This document shows positions 1 through 13,200 of a stretch of 64,000 bases of DNA, piece by piece. A program made the translations under genes and the position numbers. The stretch is from Caprimulgus europaeus (lineage: Eukaryota; Chordata; Aves; Caprimulgiformes; Caprimulgidae): NCBI GenBank assembly GCA_907165065.1, contig OU015525.1, positions 4,096,622-4,160,621 of the forward strand, given 5' to 3'. Numbering within the stretch: the stretch's first letter is position 1; each line of letters starts with the position of its first letter. The notes below the pieces were generated by a model. That model ran no database searches. It was not told the origin of the DNA and worked only from the letters and a program-made list of their open reading frames with translations.

Positions 1-1033
1 AGGTTGCTTTAACCCAAGCTTAATCACCCTTTGGAAAAGGAGAATATGAGCTTATTTGGTACCTTGGCATGGACCAAATTTCCTAATAGTACATTACAAA
101 TATGTCCAAGAAGATGGCTGGATGTAAAGCTAAACCACTAGTGGGGTAGTCTGATGTTATAGCCACTCAGTCCAGTGCCCATCCATTTACAATTCACCGA
201 AATATCTTCACTTAAGAGCAAATCCATCTACATTCTCCTCCTCCAAATATAGCATAGTTCATCATCTGAGTCCAAGTAGAACAGATGTTCCCAAGCAAGT
301 GTGATTGAACAGAAACCATTGCATGTTAGTAGCATGAATTCCCTGAACTTTAGCCTCAAAGGGATGCAAGAAGTGTGTGTCAAAGTGAGAATGATCCCAG
401 ACATATCCTTCATACTGTAACACTGTTCTTTTTCTTTTTATTTTCCCTTAGCATTTGCAGGAACATGAAAGTGAATTGCTGTGTTTGTTCAAATGGCACC
501 GAATCTAAAAGCAATTTGTGGTGACAAGGTCACAAGGGGTAAGCGGAGGCTTTTTATAACTCTACAGAGGGCTGGTGAGCATATCTAGATTGTATATATA
601 CAGGGAGAAATGTGAAATATTTTACTGTTAATGATACAACCTCAGCAAAAAAAATACATTCAGCTCCACAGACAGTAATGTGTGAAATGATACTGAATTT
701 TCTAGGCAACCTAACTATTTCCAAGCTTATTAAATGGGGGCAAGAGCAGCAGAGGAAGAACACGGAATTTATAAGAGCAGAAGAAGAACATGACACATGA
801 GAAAATATTCATGCCTGATTGAATCATAGATTCTAAATTAAACAAAAGAAAGACAGCAGGACTACCCACAAACAGTTTAGTGATTTTTAATGCTTATTAA
901 AAGATGGCATTTGTGTTATAAATGTCAATAATAACAATTTTCATAAACATCTATTATTCACTGTTAAAATAGAGTGGTCTAAAGATCATTAAGATCTACA
1001 GAGTGAGACATAATTATTTCTCAGTTTTTTTGG
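1..1033. other. Intergenic DNA, no recognised feature
   Basis: AT-rich sequence with no transposon signature, RNA gene or convincing exon that I can see. Open frames here are at most about 80 codons and carry no recognisable motif. It runs up to the 5-bp target duplication of the LTR that follows. Confidence 0.6.
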
Positions 1034-1038
1034 TCTAT

Positions 1039-2185
1039 TGTGGTGGGTTGACCCTGGCTAGAGACCGGATGCCCACCAAAGCCCACTCTATCACTCCCCC
1101 TCCTCAAATGGGCAGGGGGAGAAATTATAACGAAAAGCTCGTGGGTGGAGATAAGGACGGAGAGAGATCACTCACCAATTACTGGCACGGGCAAAACAGA
1201 CTCGACTTGGGGGAAAAAAAACAAATTTACTTTATTACAAATCAAAATCAGAGGAGAATGAGAAGTAAAACCAAATCTTAAAACACCTCCCCCATCCCTC
1301 CCTTCTTCCCGGGCTTAATCTCTTTCCCGATTTTCCACCTCCTCCCCCCAGCAGCACAGGGGGACAGGGAATGGGGTTGGGGTCAGTTCATCACACGGTG
1401 TTTCTGCCGCTGCTTCCTCCTCAGGGGGAGGTCTCCTTCCCCCGCGCCAGCGTGGGGTCCCTCTCACGGGAGACAGTCCTCCACCAACTGCTCCAACGTG
1501 AGTCCTTCCCATGACTGACAGCTCTTCACGAGCTGCTCCAGTCTGGGTCCATTCCATGGGGTGCAGTCCTTCAGGAAGGGACTGCTCCAGCGCGGGTCCC
1601 CCACGGGGTCACAAGTCCTGCCAGCAAACCTGCTCCAGCGTGGGCTCCTCTCTCCACAGGCTACAGGTCCTGACAGGAACCTGCTCCAGCGCGGGCTTCC
1701 CGCGGGGTCACAGCCTCCTTCGGCATCCACCTGCTCCGGCGTGGGGTCCTCCACGGGCTACAGGTGGTCATCTGCACCACCATGGACCTCCATGGGCTGC
1801 AGGGGGACAGCCTGCTTCACCATGGTCTTCACCACTTGTTGGGGGGGAATCTCTGCTCCGGCGCCAGAGCCCATCCTCCCCCTCCTTCTTCACTGACCTT
1901 GGTGTCTGCGAAGTTGTTTTCTCTTACATCTTCTCACTCCTCTCTCCAGCTGCAAAGTGTGCAGCTTTTTTTCTCCCTTCCTTTTTTTTTTTTCTTAATT
2001 ATGTTATCACAGAGGCGTTACTGATTGGCTCGGCCTTGGCCAGCGGCGGGTCCTTTCTTGTAGCCGCTGGCATTGGCTGTGTCGGGTCAGACATGGGGGA
2101 AGCTTCTGGCAGCTTCTCTCACAGAAGCCACCCCATGTCCCCTCCCCCACTGCTACCAAAAACCTTGCCACGCAAACCCAATACA
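1039..2185 (-). mobile_element. Solo ERVL-like LTR, family A, copy 1
   Basis: This is a 1147-bp LTR left after loss of the provirus interior. On the plus strand it begins TGTGGTGGGTTGACC and ends CCCAATACA, giving TG...CA termini. It is flanked by a perfect 5-bp duplication TCTAT (1034-1038 and 2186-2190), the length typical of ERVL/class III elements. I place its sense strand on minus. Read that way there is a TATA-like CATAATTAAG (1994-2003) followed about 760 bp later by an AATAAA signal (1231-1236), as in U3-R-U5 order. The stretch between them carries a GC- and CpG-rich tandem repeat. Many CpG sites are intact compared with the copies at 37433 and 52759, suggesting a younger insertion. 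No internal viral gene is present. An open frame of 227 codons on the plus strand (1511-2194) is antisense to the LTR and not a gene. Confidence 0.93.
1488..1780 (-). repeat. Imperfect 45-51 bp tandem repeat inside LTR copy 1
   Basis: The plus strand shows the core CTGCTCC followed by a short variable stretch and GTGGG/GCGGG at 1488, 1533, 1582, 1630, 1681 and 1731. The spacings are 45, 49, 48, 51 and 50 bp. Each unit continues into a variant of TCCxxCCACGGGG. The array lies between the inferred TATA box and poly(A) signal, so it should be transcribed as part of R. The LTR copy at 37433 has a decayed version of the same array. Confidence 0.8.
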
Positions 2186-2190
2186 TCTAT

Positions 2191-4146
2191 TTAAAAATAC
2201 ATTACACAATCACAATACACTGCTGCAGCTGAGCTAGGACAGAGGTGAAATCTGGAGGAATGATACTAAAATCATATCTTAACTTTTACAAAGTCCCTCT
2301 TATAGCCTCCACACAAAAGAAATCAGACTTCACTTCGTGTTTTCTTTAGCAATGCACCCCACAGATTCCAGGCTAAAAATAGTACCTGTTTACCTCAGGA
2401 AGACAAAGCTCTTTGTGTACACAACAGCTTTTGGACACATTGTTCCAGTACATATGGGTATCACGAGCCTGAATTCTTCACTATTTCCCTTTCTTCAGGA
2501 AAATAGCTCCCCACGTAGTGACCATTAAGCAAGTTATGGTTAACAACTAACAAATAAATGGCTGTATTTCCTGGGGGATTCTAATTAGTAGTTGCAGCTT
2601 GACTCTTTGAGATATTTCTAAAGGTGATCATAGTCATAAATCAGACTTTTTGGAACCATGTTCATTGTGTTGTTAATTTGTCCCATCCTTCATATGTAAA
2701 TTGTATAGAATATTGGGCTATACCTCAGTTTTTATTTTACGTCTGCACACCATGGAGCACAGTTGTATGCCGGGTTGTGTCTAATTCTTCAATTTTATAG
2801 CAACATACAGTCTTAAACTATTCTCATTGACTGTAATCACCTTCTAGGAATCTTTGCAGAGTCCAAACCCAGATGAAAATACATGCTGAAACCCAACACA
2901 AGTCATATCAAGTCTTGTGATAAGAGATTAAATTCTTGTCTCTTCATGGGGAAAGTCCCCAGAGTAGAGGAAGTTGGCTCAGAAGAAAGAAAACAAAAGA
3001 AGCAGAAGAAAAAGCACCATTTCAATGATTATGACACACCGGCATATCACTTCTTGAGATCCCAGAGAGGCTGTTCCTCATATATTCTCTGGAAACTGTC
3101 AGGAACAAGCAATTACAAGTCACCTAATACCATCTATTAAGGACAATAAAGCACAGAGATCCACTTTGCGGTTCAGACATCCACTTTGTAGTATGGAAAG
3201 GTGTTAATAGTAATGAAGAGAGACCAGACATGTTCAGAAAAGTTTCTAAGCCATCTGTGGTATGGAGAAGAGAACTTCAGTAGGTGTAAATCAGCTAAGC
3301 ATGACTGAAATTTCCACCAGCTACAAATCTGTCCCAGTGATTCTGCTTGTGATTCATCAACACAAATTGGCAATTCTGAAGGCTTTGTTTTGAAGCTGTG
3401 TCAGTAAGAACAGGTAGTGATTTTATCTGATGCTCTGCAATTATTGACTAATTTTAGGTGAGAAAAGGCTTTTAGAGTAGATACGAGTGCCATTATTTTG
3501 CACACAGTTCTACTAATTTCAAAGTTTGGAAAGGCACTAAGGCTTCAACATATTGGAAGTATATTTTTTTTAAATGCCTCACAATATATGATTCCTCCTC
3601 CTCAGAATAGGATCAATTAAATGAAGAATTTGTTGAGGATCCATCATTAGAGTCTCTTATAGGGAATAGTCAGTTCAAAATATCTAATGCTGCAATACTT
3701 TAATATAGGATGGGGGAGTTCTCAGATATTGTGGAACTTGAATTCTTCATTCATTGAAATTAAGAAATATGTCCATTAAATGAATAAAAAGTTAGATAAC
3801 ACGTATTCTTTTTCTCTGGTCATAGCCTAACAAGAAAAAGTTAAGCAATTATTAGCAAGTAAATTCACTAAAAATAGATCATCTCTTCTCTGGAACAGAA
3901 GGGTTGAGGTTTTGCTGGTTCCTATTTGCTAAGGTTCTGACCTGATCAGGAACTGTGCCAACTCAATCCTATTTGGAAAACCCTGAAAACAACCAGAAAA
4001 AAAATTCTCAGAACTGGGTCCTGATGTAAAGCTACACTGTCTCTATATTAGATACAGAAAGCCAGCTGACATTTCATAATTATTACTCAATATCTTAGAT
4101 ACCCTTTCTTTAGCAAATTTCTTGTCTCTTTGGGAGAATCCTAGCT
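2191..4146. other. Intergenic DNA, no recognised feature
   Basis: Unique-looking, AT-rich sequence. I see no gene, RNA gene or dated repeat. Open frames of up to 85 codons show no family motif, splice context or codon bias that would support an exon. Confidence 0.55.
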
Positions 4147-4496
4147 TCATAGAATAGTTTGGGTTAGAAAGGACCTTCAAAGATCATCTAGTCTAACTCC
4201 TCTGACATGGGCAAGGACATCTTTCACTTGATCAAGTTACTCAAAGCCCTGTCCAACTTGACCTTGATTATTTCCAATAATGGGGCATCCACAACTTCTC
4301 TAGGTAACTTGTTCCAGTGTCTCAACACCTTCACTGTAAAATTTTTTTTTTTCTTTATTTCCAATCTAAATCTACCCTCTTTCACTTTGAAACCATTGTC
4401 CCTTGTCCTGTCACTACAGGCCCTGGTAAAAAGTCTGCCTCTGTCTTTCTTACAAGCCCCCTTTGTATACTGAAAAGTCACAATAAGGTCTTCCAG
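4147..4496 (-). mobile_element. CR1 non-LTR retrotransposon, 5'-truncated
   Basis: The plus strand opens with TCATAGAATAGTTTGGGTTAG and continues as the reverse complement of a CR1 3' end: a GACCTTCAAAGATCATCTAG stretch, then TTGTTCCAGTGTCTCAACACC, then CTTGTCCTGTCACTACAGG. On the minus strand an 85-codon open frame (4224-4481) preserves the CR1 ORF2 C-terminal pattern, including FTVKVLRHWNKLPREVV. It is interrupted by a T-run and ends without the reverse-transcriptase core, as usual for truncated CR1 insertions. No target duplication is expected or seen. Confidence 0.92.
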
Positions 4497-6800
4497 GAAA
4501 GAAAAGCAGTTCAGAGAAGTCCTCTGTTATTGATAAGGCTGTAAGTGTAACACTGAGTTTTTTCCTAAGTTCTTATACTTGTATTCAAGCTCTTGTGGAT
4601 CCTTCTCTGACTCCTTATTAGAAAATGAGACTCACATTTCCTTCAAATTATTTTGCTTAATATTTTTTTTTTCTGCAACATTTTGACTTTGGCTCTTGGG
4701 TTGCAAGTCAGTCATGAAGGCAAGAGAAACTACACATTGTGTCATCTACATGCGACAGACGTTGATTTTAAAAGATGAAAGAGTAGGTTTTGATAGAATG
4801 AGTCTTTGGAGGTAGGGATGAACCATGATATAGTTGCTGCTTGAAATTCCTGTTCTTAGACTGCAGGCCCAAGAAGAGCTCAGAAATTATGCCTTAGTAC
4901 AAATTCTAGCACTATTTTCTTGCAAGGTATGATTTTTGGATGCCTAACTTCATCTTTACCATCCTGGTATGTATGGTCCAGGTTATAAAGTTGGTACTTG
5001 ATTTGGAGGGGAAAATCAATTTAAACAGTCTTGCAGTGGATGGCAGCTGCAATCCATGAGCACCTTTCAAGTGTTTGGAGTATTTGGAAGAGCAAAGTTA
5101 TAAAGGTCTCATTGTGCATTAAAAAATCCATGAGGATATACTGCTGTAGCTTTTCAAGTTTGACTGTCTACAACAGCACTCTGAACTAATATGCAGCTGA
5201 TTGTTTTGTCTGTATGTGCAATTATATATATGTCAGGTTTTTGAAACACTAATTTATCATCCAAGTAATACAGTATATTTCTCACCTGCCATGAATACAT
5301 ACTCACTAACATTTGGTTTCTGTGGTTTTTAGATTGTCCAGCACATGCATGAAAAAGGAAAAAGAGTTTCTATAATATTTGTTAAGGCAGATTTCTCCCT
5401 AAAGACAGCAGATGGTCACTTCCCTCTGGTGCTGATATTGCTTTCAACTAAGTTTTTCAGCTATGCTCATGCATACATTAAAGACACGAAATACAGACAA
5501 GTTACTCAAAGATCACAGATGCTACCACTCTTCAAGTGAAGTTGGGTAAGTAGTTATCAACTTCACTCTAGTTCACTGCACCTCGATTATTTTTAATTGC
5601 TCGGTTTTCTAGCATAGGTCTTAACTGGTCAGAGACTGACACCATGAGAAGTCACACAAGTAGGCCTGAAAGTGCAATAATTTCTAGTACAGAAGCAGGA
5701 TGTTAAGCAAGATGGTGTTAAGAAAGTGGTATGGAAGGAGGGATATAACCTCGTAACCAGGCTCTGCCAGGACAGTATGACTGACCACATTCTACCTTCT
5801 ATCTGAGACACACCATCCAGCTAGCAGCACTCACTGTCCATCTTGACTTGGAGCTGGCCATCTCAAAGTGAAGGGAGCATTTAAAGTTTTGGTGTCTTCA
5901 CATAGTGGTCTATAGAAGTAGAGAAATTTCATTTGGTACTGACTACTACCTCTGTCAGGTATCAGGACCTCTTAATTCTGCCTATATTGCAAACACAGAT
6001 CAGGGAAACTGAGGGTAATAAGTGCTCCAGAGTACTTGCTTTTCCTCTGAACCAAGGAGATAAAACAGTCTTCAGTCTGCACTCACATGCTTTACACAAC
6101 TTTTTTATGCCATTCACATATCTGAAGACTTAATACCATCTTTACTTTCACTCACTTTTTTTTCCAGGTTGAAAACTTCTGTTCTGCTCAAGTTCTTCCT
6201 GAGATTTTATCATCTTATTGGTCTACTCTGAACATTTCTTAGTTTGAATACCAATAGAATTACACATAATTCTCTCTAAAATAATTTGCCTGTTCTCCTT
6301 AACTTCCTTTAGAGTGTTCTTTTGATGATTCTTTTGAAATATCTACTTGCACATAGTCCACGAGGTAATTTTGGAAGTGACAAAAAGCCAGTGCAGACCA
6401 TGGATGTTGTCACACAAATGGAAATGTGGTTAGAAAAGCATAATACGTGTCCATGTAACTGCACTTGCATTATTTCTGTAGCGTTTTTACCTTGGGATAT
6501 ATACAGTCGATACACGTTCCCCATCGGAGATCTGGGATAGTAAATTGGAGAGCCATTTCAGGAACAGCTTGTTTGTGCATGTTTGTTTGTCCCTGAATAT
6601 TCTCTCCGTGATCATCAGGTTAATGGCTTTGAAATGAAGGTTTTTTACTACAATAATGGAGGATTAATATGAGATATTTTGTAAAAATAGATCCATGGCA
6701 TCAAGCTCTTAAACCATCAACTCTTCACTAGGCATAGGTTCTGGGATGACAGGCTCCAAAGCTGTTGAACTGTCTGTGTGAGAATAAAAAAGAGCAAACT

Positions 6801-6821
6801 AAAATAAATAAATAAATAAAT
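6801..6821. repeat. (AAAT)n microsatellite
   Basis: About five tandem AAAT/TAAA units in an A-rich context. Short and probably polymorphic, with no other role visible. Confidence 0.85.
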
Positions 6822-7210
6822 CAGAGAACAAGCTCATCTAAACATTGCTGATGTTTGTATGTGGAGAATCAGTGAAACTGGAGGGACTTGTCTTCATTGA
6901 AGATAGGATCTGTACCTTGGAGAGGAGCTCCTCATGGGAAAATGCAAAACAGGTGCAGGGGGAGTTAGGGTATCTACAGCCGTCTTTGGATCCAGGGTTT
7001 AATGGGAGTCAGAGCCAAGTTTCACCTGACAGCTGAAATTGCAAGTTCAGTTCATTACCCTGTGTGAGACAGGAACTCCCAAATCAGCGGTCTCCATAGA
7101 GACATAATGAAATGAAAAAGAGAAGAATCTACAACTTCTCAGGAAGCAGTGAGCTGATTATATTTTAAAAGTTTTCATGCCTTCCTGTAGACTTTGTGAG
7201 CACAAATGTT

Positions 7211-7254
7211 GGGGGGGATGGGGGAGAAGAAAAAAAAGAAAAAAAAATGAAGTG
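7211..7254. repeat. Purine-rich G/A tract
   Basis: A run of seven Gs, GATGGGGGAGAAG and two A-runs separated by a G make a nearly pure purine strand of about 44 bp. This is low-complexity sequence that can adopt non-B structure; no gene context is visible. Confidence 0.7.
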
Positions 7255-10200
7255 GTGAATGATGTTGAATATGAAAATACGGTGATGTGGCTTGACACTG
7301 CATCTTCTCTTCCTTTTCAGTGTTGTGCTCACCATTCCCAGCACCACAATCTCAGCACCAAACCTGTCCTACATACCCTGCTAGAAGACATAAAGCCCCC
7401 CTGAAAGGTAGTTGACTGTTGGAAGGTGTGCAGATCCCCAGGAAACATATATGTCTGCTGAAAGACATATAATGCTCCAGAGAAGGTAGTTACTGAGAAA
7501 AGATTGCAACACACATGTATCTGTGGCCTAAGGGTGTTTCCTGGTACACTGAAATGGGGAGATACTTTATCCTGAGTCGAATTGGACAAGGGGACATCGT
7601 CTTCAGGTCAAAATAGCAGAACAATGAACAGGGCTTTGGAATGGGAGTTCTAGGACAAGTTCAACAGTGCAGAGCCAAAGAAAGAGAAGGACAGAGTGGG
7701 ATATGTGACTTGGATATGGGGGATATTTGGGAACTTTTTTATATCCTCTTCTGTGCTGGCAAAGACAATTTTTTCTGTAACTAGATGTTTGACTGGTCGC
7801 TCATTCTAGAGAGTTACTCTGGTAGGCAAGGAATTGTCAGAGACTCACCCTACCTGGTTCCTCCTCACTGAACAGATCCTGTGTTTCCCCAAGGCCATAT
7901 CTGTGGTGCACTCAGCATCTTCTCAGAGCTGTCCCTGACTTAACTTGCCCAGATCATTTATGGGCATGGGGTGGAAGATCATTGGGGAGGGTATTATTAA
8001 TGTTATAGTAAATACACAACACTCTTCTGTCATACTGGAGCTGAGAGGCTGATACATTGGTTTTCCAGAGTATTTAGCAATCTGGTATACTGAAAAGCAA
8101 ATTCAGATGAGTTTCTGTTGTAGTTTGGAGAGTGCAATCAATAATAAATCTGTCCTTAAATGTCTTATACTCTCCATTCAGAAAATTAAGATGTAGTCAG
8201 CAGTGACTATGCAATTCAAGTGACATACTCAGTAGCAAAGGCAGGAAAACCATCCTGCTCTTCAGGATAACTTCCATTTTCTCATACATGTAAGCCAGTG
8301 CCTTTCTTCCTGTATACTTTCCTCTTTCCACCACCTCTGTTAAATACCACATTCTGTAAATTGTACTATGAGGAGCCCACAAACAACAGACCCTTTAATT
8401 CATGTCCCTGATATATCCCCAAACTTGATCCCTCTGTTCCCCATTGAAGAGAGCAGGGATCTTGTGGAAGAAATTGTGAAGTCATCTGATGACAGAGAAT
8501 ATAAGAAAGCATAAGTAGGATCCCACCACAGGTAGAGACCTACATCTCTATGTCCATGGTTTGGAACTGACTTCCATTCCTGCTGATGGCAAAGGAATGC
8601 AAACCCACCCTCATTCAGTGCTGGGTGGGTGCTGTATGAAAATCTTCTCATATAATAAGGAACTTTCCTGCCTCAGTACTTAAACTATTTCTACTCCCTC
8701 TTATACACATCTAACCTCTTCTATCCTTTCTCCTAGCCTTTGGTTTTCCTTTTCTTGCTTTTTAAAATCAATCCTTCTGTGATTCTGTTTTTCTCAAATC
8801 TATTCATGTCTAGTCCTCCTTCTTCCAAGAGCTGAGCACCACAAAATTATTGGACAAGCCACTGGAAAAATAGTCCTTTCTGGTTTTCTAGTAGGAGTTA
8901 TATGGAAAGGGAACCTGCAGCCTCACTGATGTTTATGTAGGGATTGTAGGAACCTACCAGCTGCTCAGTGGATCAGAGTACCTGGCAGGTCTCTTCTGCT
9001 CATGGAGAGCTAAGAAGCTGTAATTAATTTTCAGTGGAATTGCAACAAGTCTTTGGCTAAATTCCAAGTCCCTAGACAGATTGAAAAACCTGTTAACAGT
9101 GAAGCAAACTTTTCTTTTTAATGTTGAAATAATAGTGCATTTTCCTCTAACCTTCTTGCTGAAAATTGTTATCATATTCCTAGAGGAAAATCTAAATAAC
9201 CAAAGTCAACCAGACAATCAACCAGACAAATTATCTCAGCTTGAGAGAGATCTGAGGAAGGAAAAAAATAAAACCACAACCAAAAACCTTCACACTAAAT
9301 ACAGAAACCTTAGGAAGATACTAAGAAACCCAGATGCAGCACGTGTTTTAATGTGTTAGATGACCTTAAGCATGTGTTTCCTATAAGTTGATCCATTAAA
9401 CTTCTCTCAAATGTGCTTAGTGTACAGCCCTTGTTTTCTCTAATTAACCCCCCTCAATATGTGAAATTTTATTAAATTTTCAGTTACCCAAATTTATAAA
9501 GCAAAAAGCAAACCCCTGTTTTCCAAAACATAGAAAAAAACACACTGAGTGGAACATATAACAGCTCTGACTAAATTATAGAGAAATCTATAACCAGCAC
9601 AGAGTTATTTGAAGCAAGCTGGCACTTTGTTCAGGATGTGAGTCAAATTACTGAATGAAAATGTATTTATGGTAACAGAAATCAGAAAATTTCCATCAGG
9701 AATTAATTAACCATAGAATTAAAAGCAGGGATAAGTAATGTCTCTTTTTGTTTCATTTGCTTAGCAAGGAACAACAGCTTGTATTTTATTCTATCATAAC
9801 AGGGTCATTAATAGAGACTTTTAAACTCTACTTAGATTTCTTTCAGCCTGTTGAGACATCCTGGGGGTTCTTAGCTATTTTCAAAATTATTTCAACTAAT
9901 TGCATTAGACCCCATGTTGGAATCTTAAATATATTGTAAATAACTTGAGTTTTCATGTAAGGGTATAACACACTGCTGTTTCCAGACCTTATCTAATGAC
10001 ACTTGGTTGTTGATATTTTATTAATAACAGCAGCTGCAGCAGTAATTCACTGATTCACAGCAATTTCAAGGGAGATCCCTGATGCATTCTGAGAGTTCTG
10101 CCTTCATCTCTTGGATGATGTCAATACTGTCAGTTAACCTATGCCCATCCTCAGACTTTGATCCACCCCCTCTCTTGTGTTACCAACACCCAGGCACAGA

Positions 10201-13200
10201 GGACAGCTCTATGTAGAGGTTCAAAGCCTCCTCACAACCCATTTCAGCCCCTCATTAACACAGTCTGGATGGGTCATCACAAGGTAGGTCTGCCATCCAG
10301 CTCTCACAGAAGAAACTGGCTTCTCTTTTTCACAGAATGAATCTGTTGGATTGGAGATCCAGCAAGGCTGCCAGATAGCAATGAGATCAGCAGACACATG
10401 AGCTCAAGATGCCCAAATCTGTTCTGACACTTTTTCTTCTTTCAGAGGGAATAAGTTTTCTCAGTTTCCTTCAGAATAGCAGACAGGACAATAACTTTCT
10501 TTCTCTCTGTCCCACATTTTTTTTTAATGCTTTTGGCATAGGTGACAAAGCTTTCTGAAATAAGACAGAGTTGCACAATATGATGTACAAATTGGGTTTT
10601 AATTGTTTTTCTGAAATACACTGAAGAACAGCAATGGTCACCTTCATGAACTGTACATTGGAAAGGGAGTTGTTAGTCTGTGGCTGATTCACAGGAATGG
10701 TTTCTGTTTTAATACCCCAAGTGCACATGAAAAAATAATAATAGTACATTTCAATAGTTTGTTAAACAATAGAACACACAACAGCTCTGCAAATGCATAG
10801 CATACCTGCATATGACCCTGTCCTTAATTTTTTTTCTCCTAAACTTTTATGAATGGGGAAAATTGCCAGTGCAATTAAAACTTTGGCTCCTGTGTCATTC
10901 TTGTTCATTTTCCAAGGGGCAAACTGCTAGCCTAATCAGAATTCTGGCTGCTACTGCTATTGAAAACATAATTTCATAAACAAGTCTCCTTCCCAGGAGA
11001 AAGGAGAAAAGGCTGATGGGCTGCAGATATGTAAGGTCATCTCAATCAGCATTCCAGTGCATACAGGAAGCAGTGATCTTTTCAATAAGTTAAGGACTTT
11101 GAAAACTCCTTTACCATGCTCCAGGAAGAGAACAGTGTTTGAAGCACAAATGCCTTGGTTATTCAGAATAAAATTAAAATCTTTCTGTAAATGCATTCCA
11201 GCTAAGCTTAGAAGCTCACTGTAGACAGTCTTGCTGGTTAAGCAAAAGTGGAATTTCCTGGCTTTCTGATTCTCTGAGACTGCACCATTTAAAACAACTT
11301 GAGAACATGGCTTTTATTTCAGACAGTGATCTGTCTCACTGTTGCTTAGGTTGGGAGAAAGGCTCATCTTCAGGATGGAAGAACATGGAAGGCTTTTTGA
11401 GCTTTTGTCTAGCTGTAAAATCTTACTCATCATGTGTCTTGTTATAAAGATCTTCTGAGTAGCTCTTTATTCAGTCACAGATCCCAATTTTGTGTATGCT
11501 AAGGATTTTCATCTTACATTGTCTCCAGTCACTTAGAGGTACTGACCTGAAAGGCAGAGCTGTAATGCTTTAAGAGGCAAAGGAATGCCTAACTGAATGT
11601 GCCGAAACTGAATGATTTACCATGGGATTTCAGCACATTCTGCACCTAAATCTGGTGCTGTGAGGTTTCTCAGCTCAAGTATCAAACAAATAAAAAAATT
11701 GGAAGGAAACGAGTCTGACTGCTCCTCATTAAACACGTTCCAGCTCAGCCAAAATGTCTTTTACCTGCAGCAAACAGGTTAGTTGGGCAATTCTATCCTA
11801 GATGTGAATACAATGAAATAAATTAAATACCTTTCAGCAGCACCTTTGCAATTGGATACCCTGCATAACAACGTAATGAAGGAAGACAGTAAAGAACTGT
11901 TTTGATACACCAGGAAAGAGAATGCAATCACCTCCTTCAGTGGCTGCCAAACTCCAGCTGCTGTGCTGCTACCTTGCCTGTTACCTGGCCTAGGAAGTTG
12001 CATTTTCTACCTTTGACTCAACTCTCTAGATCCAAAGACTAATGTACTGGATGTCACTCTGTGCAACCCCTATCCCCACCCCCTGCATCCTTCAGGAGGA
12101 AAGGAGTCAGGAATGAAGGGGTGAAGGTGGGACTGGGAAGAAAGGAGGTGAAGGGAAGATTTTTTAGTGGTTGTCTCTGTTTTTCACCATTCAACTCTCC
12201 TATTCAGGAGGGGGAATCATAGAGTGGCTCAGTAGTGGCCTTGCAGCCCACCAATGTTAACTCACCCCAACTAGTTTTGAGAGATAATCACTCTAATATC
12301 ACGTAGGTTGCATTAATTACAGAGATTCACATCTTTACAAATAGTTAGACTTTCACTGCAGTGAGAGGAGACTGTGGAAGATCCAACTTCAGAAAACAAT
12401 ATTTTTGTCTCATCAAGGACTTGATTCTCATCTTGTTGTCGTTGTCATGGACAGTCCAATTGTCTGTCCTTGGACTGGAAGGCACAAAAGGGTCTGGAGA
12501 GATCAAAGAGATGATCTAAAACTTAGAGGGGAAGGTTGTCATTCCACTGCCTTCAATTGGCTTTATATCAAATCCCCCTTCACATACTCACATCTCCCCA
12601 GAGATGCCCATTTATTCCCAGGTTAAGTGCCAGATCTAGTAAAACATTGTCTTGCTCAAGGCTTCGCAAAATAAGTGACATTACAAATTTAATGGAACCT
12701 TAGGGAAGTGAAGAATTATGACAAAATGCATCAAGCTTTGTAGGGAAAGTAAGACTCTAAATTTTAATGATATAACTAAAAATCAACATCTCAGATTTGT
12801 GTTCAGGTATATGGAAAGTTATAAATACATATCATTGCATAATTACTGCTCAACGTTAGGAAGAAAGTTTTGGCAAATTCTAAATTTTCCTACTATATAA
12901 AAGGCACTGAAGTTGGAACTGGTGGAGCTCTTCAACTCCTACTCCGAAGCTAGAGAAGAATCTCAGACATGAATCCTTTGACACATTTCTCGCAGCTGTA
13001 ATTGATGACTGTGGCTCTGTCTTCTACACTGCTCCTTCAAAGCAATCTGCTGTAATAGATGTGCTGTTGAAAACACAGACTTCTGATGATGTATTACTCA
13101 CCTGCTTAAGGTTGTCATGAGAGGGCACTAGAAAAAGAAATACTTTTTTAGTTCTGTAAAATAACCATATTCAATTTGGGTTCAGAAAGTCATTTGATGG

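Noticed and set aside
1511-2194. 227-codon plus-strand open frame
   Set aside because: It lies antisense within the family A LTR and is Ser/Pro-rich because of the GC-rich repeats. There is no known product.
7318-7408. Exon-like piece: pyrimidine tract and CAG before it, CTGAAAG/GTAGTT after it
   Set aside because: The splice-like edges are short and common. The open frame ends in a stop just before the putative donor, and no homology or neighbouring exon is seen.
12210-12260. GGGAATCATAGAGTGGCTCAG resembling a CR1 3' tip on minus
   Set aside because: After the AATCATAGA the sequence does not follow the CR1 3' UTR.
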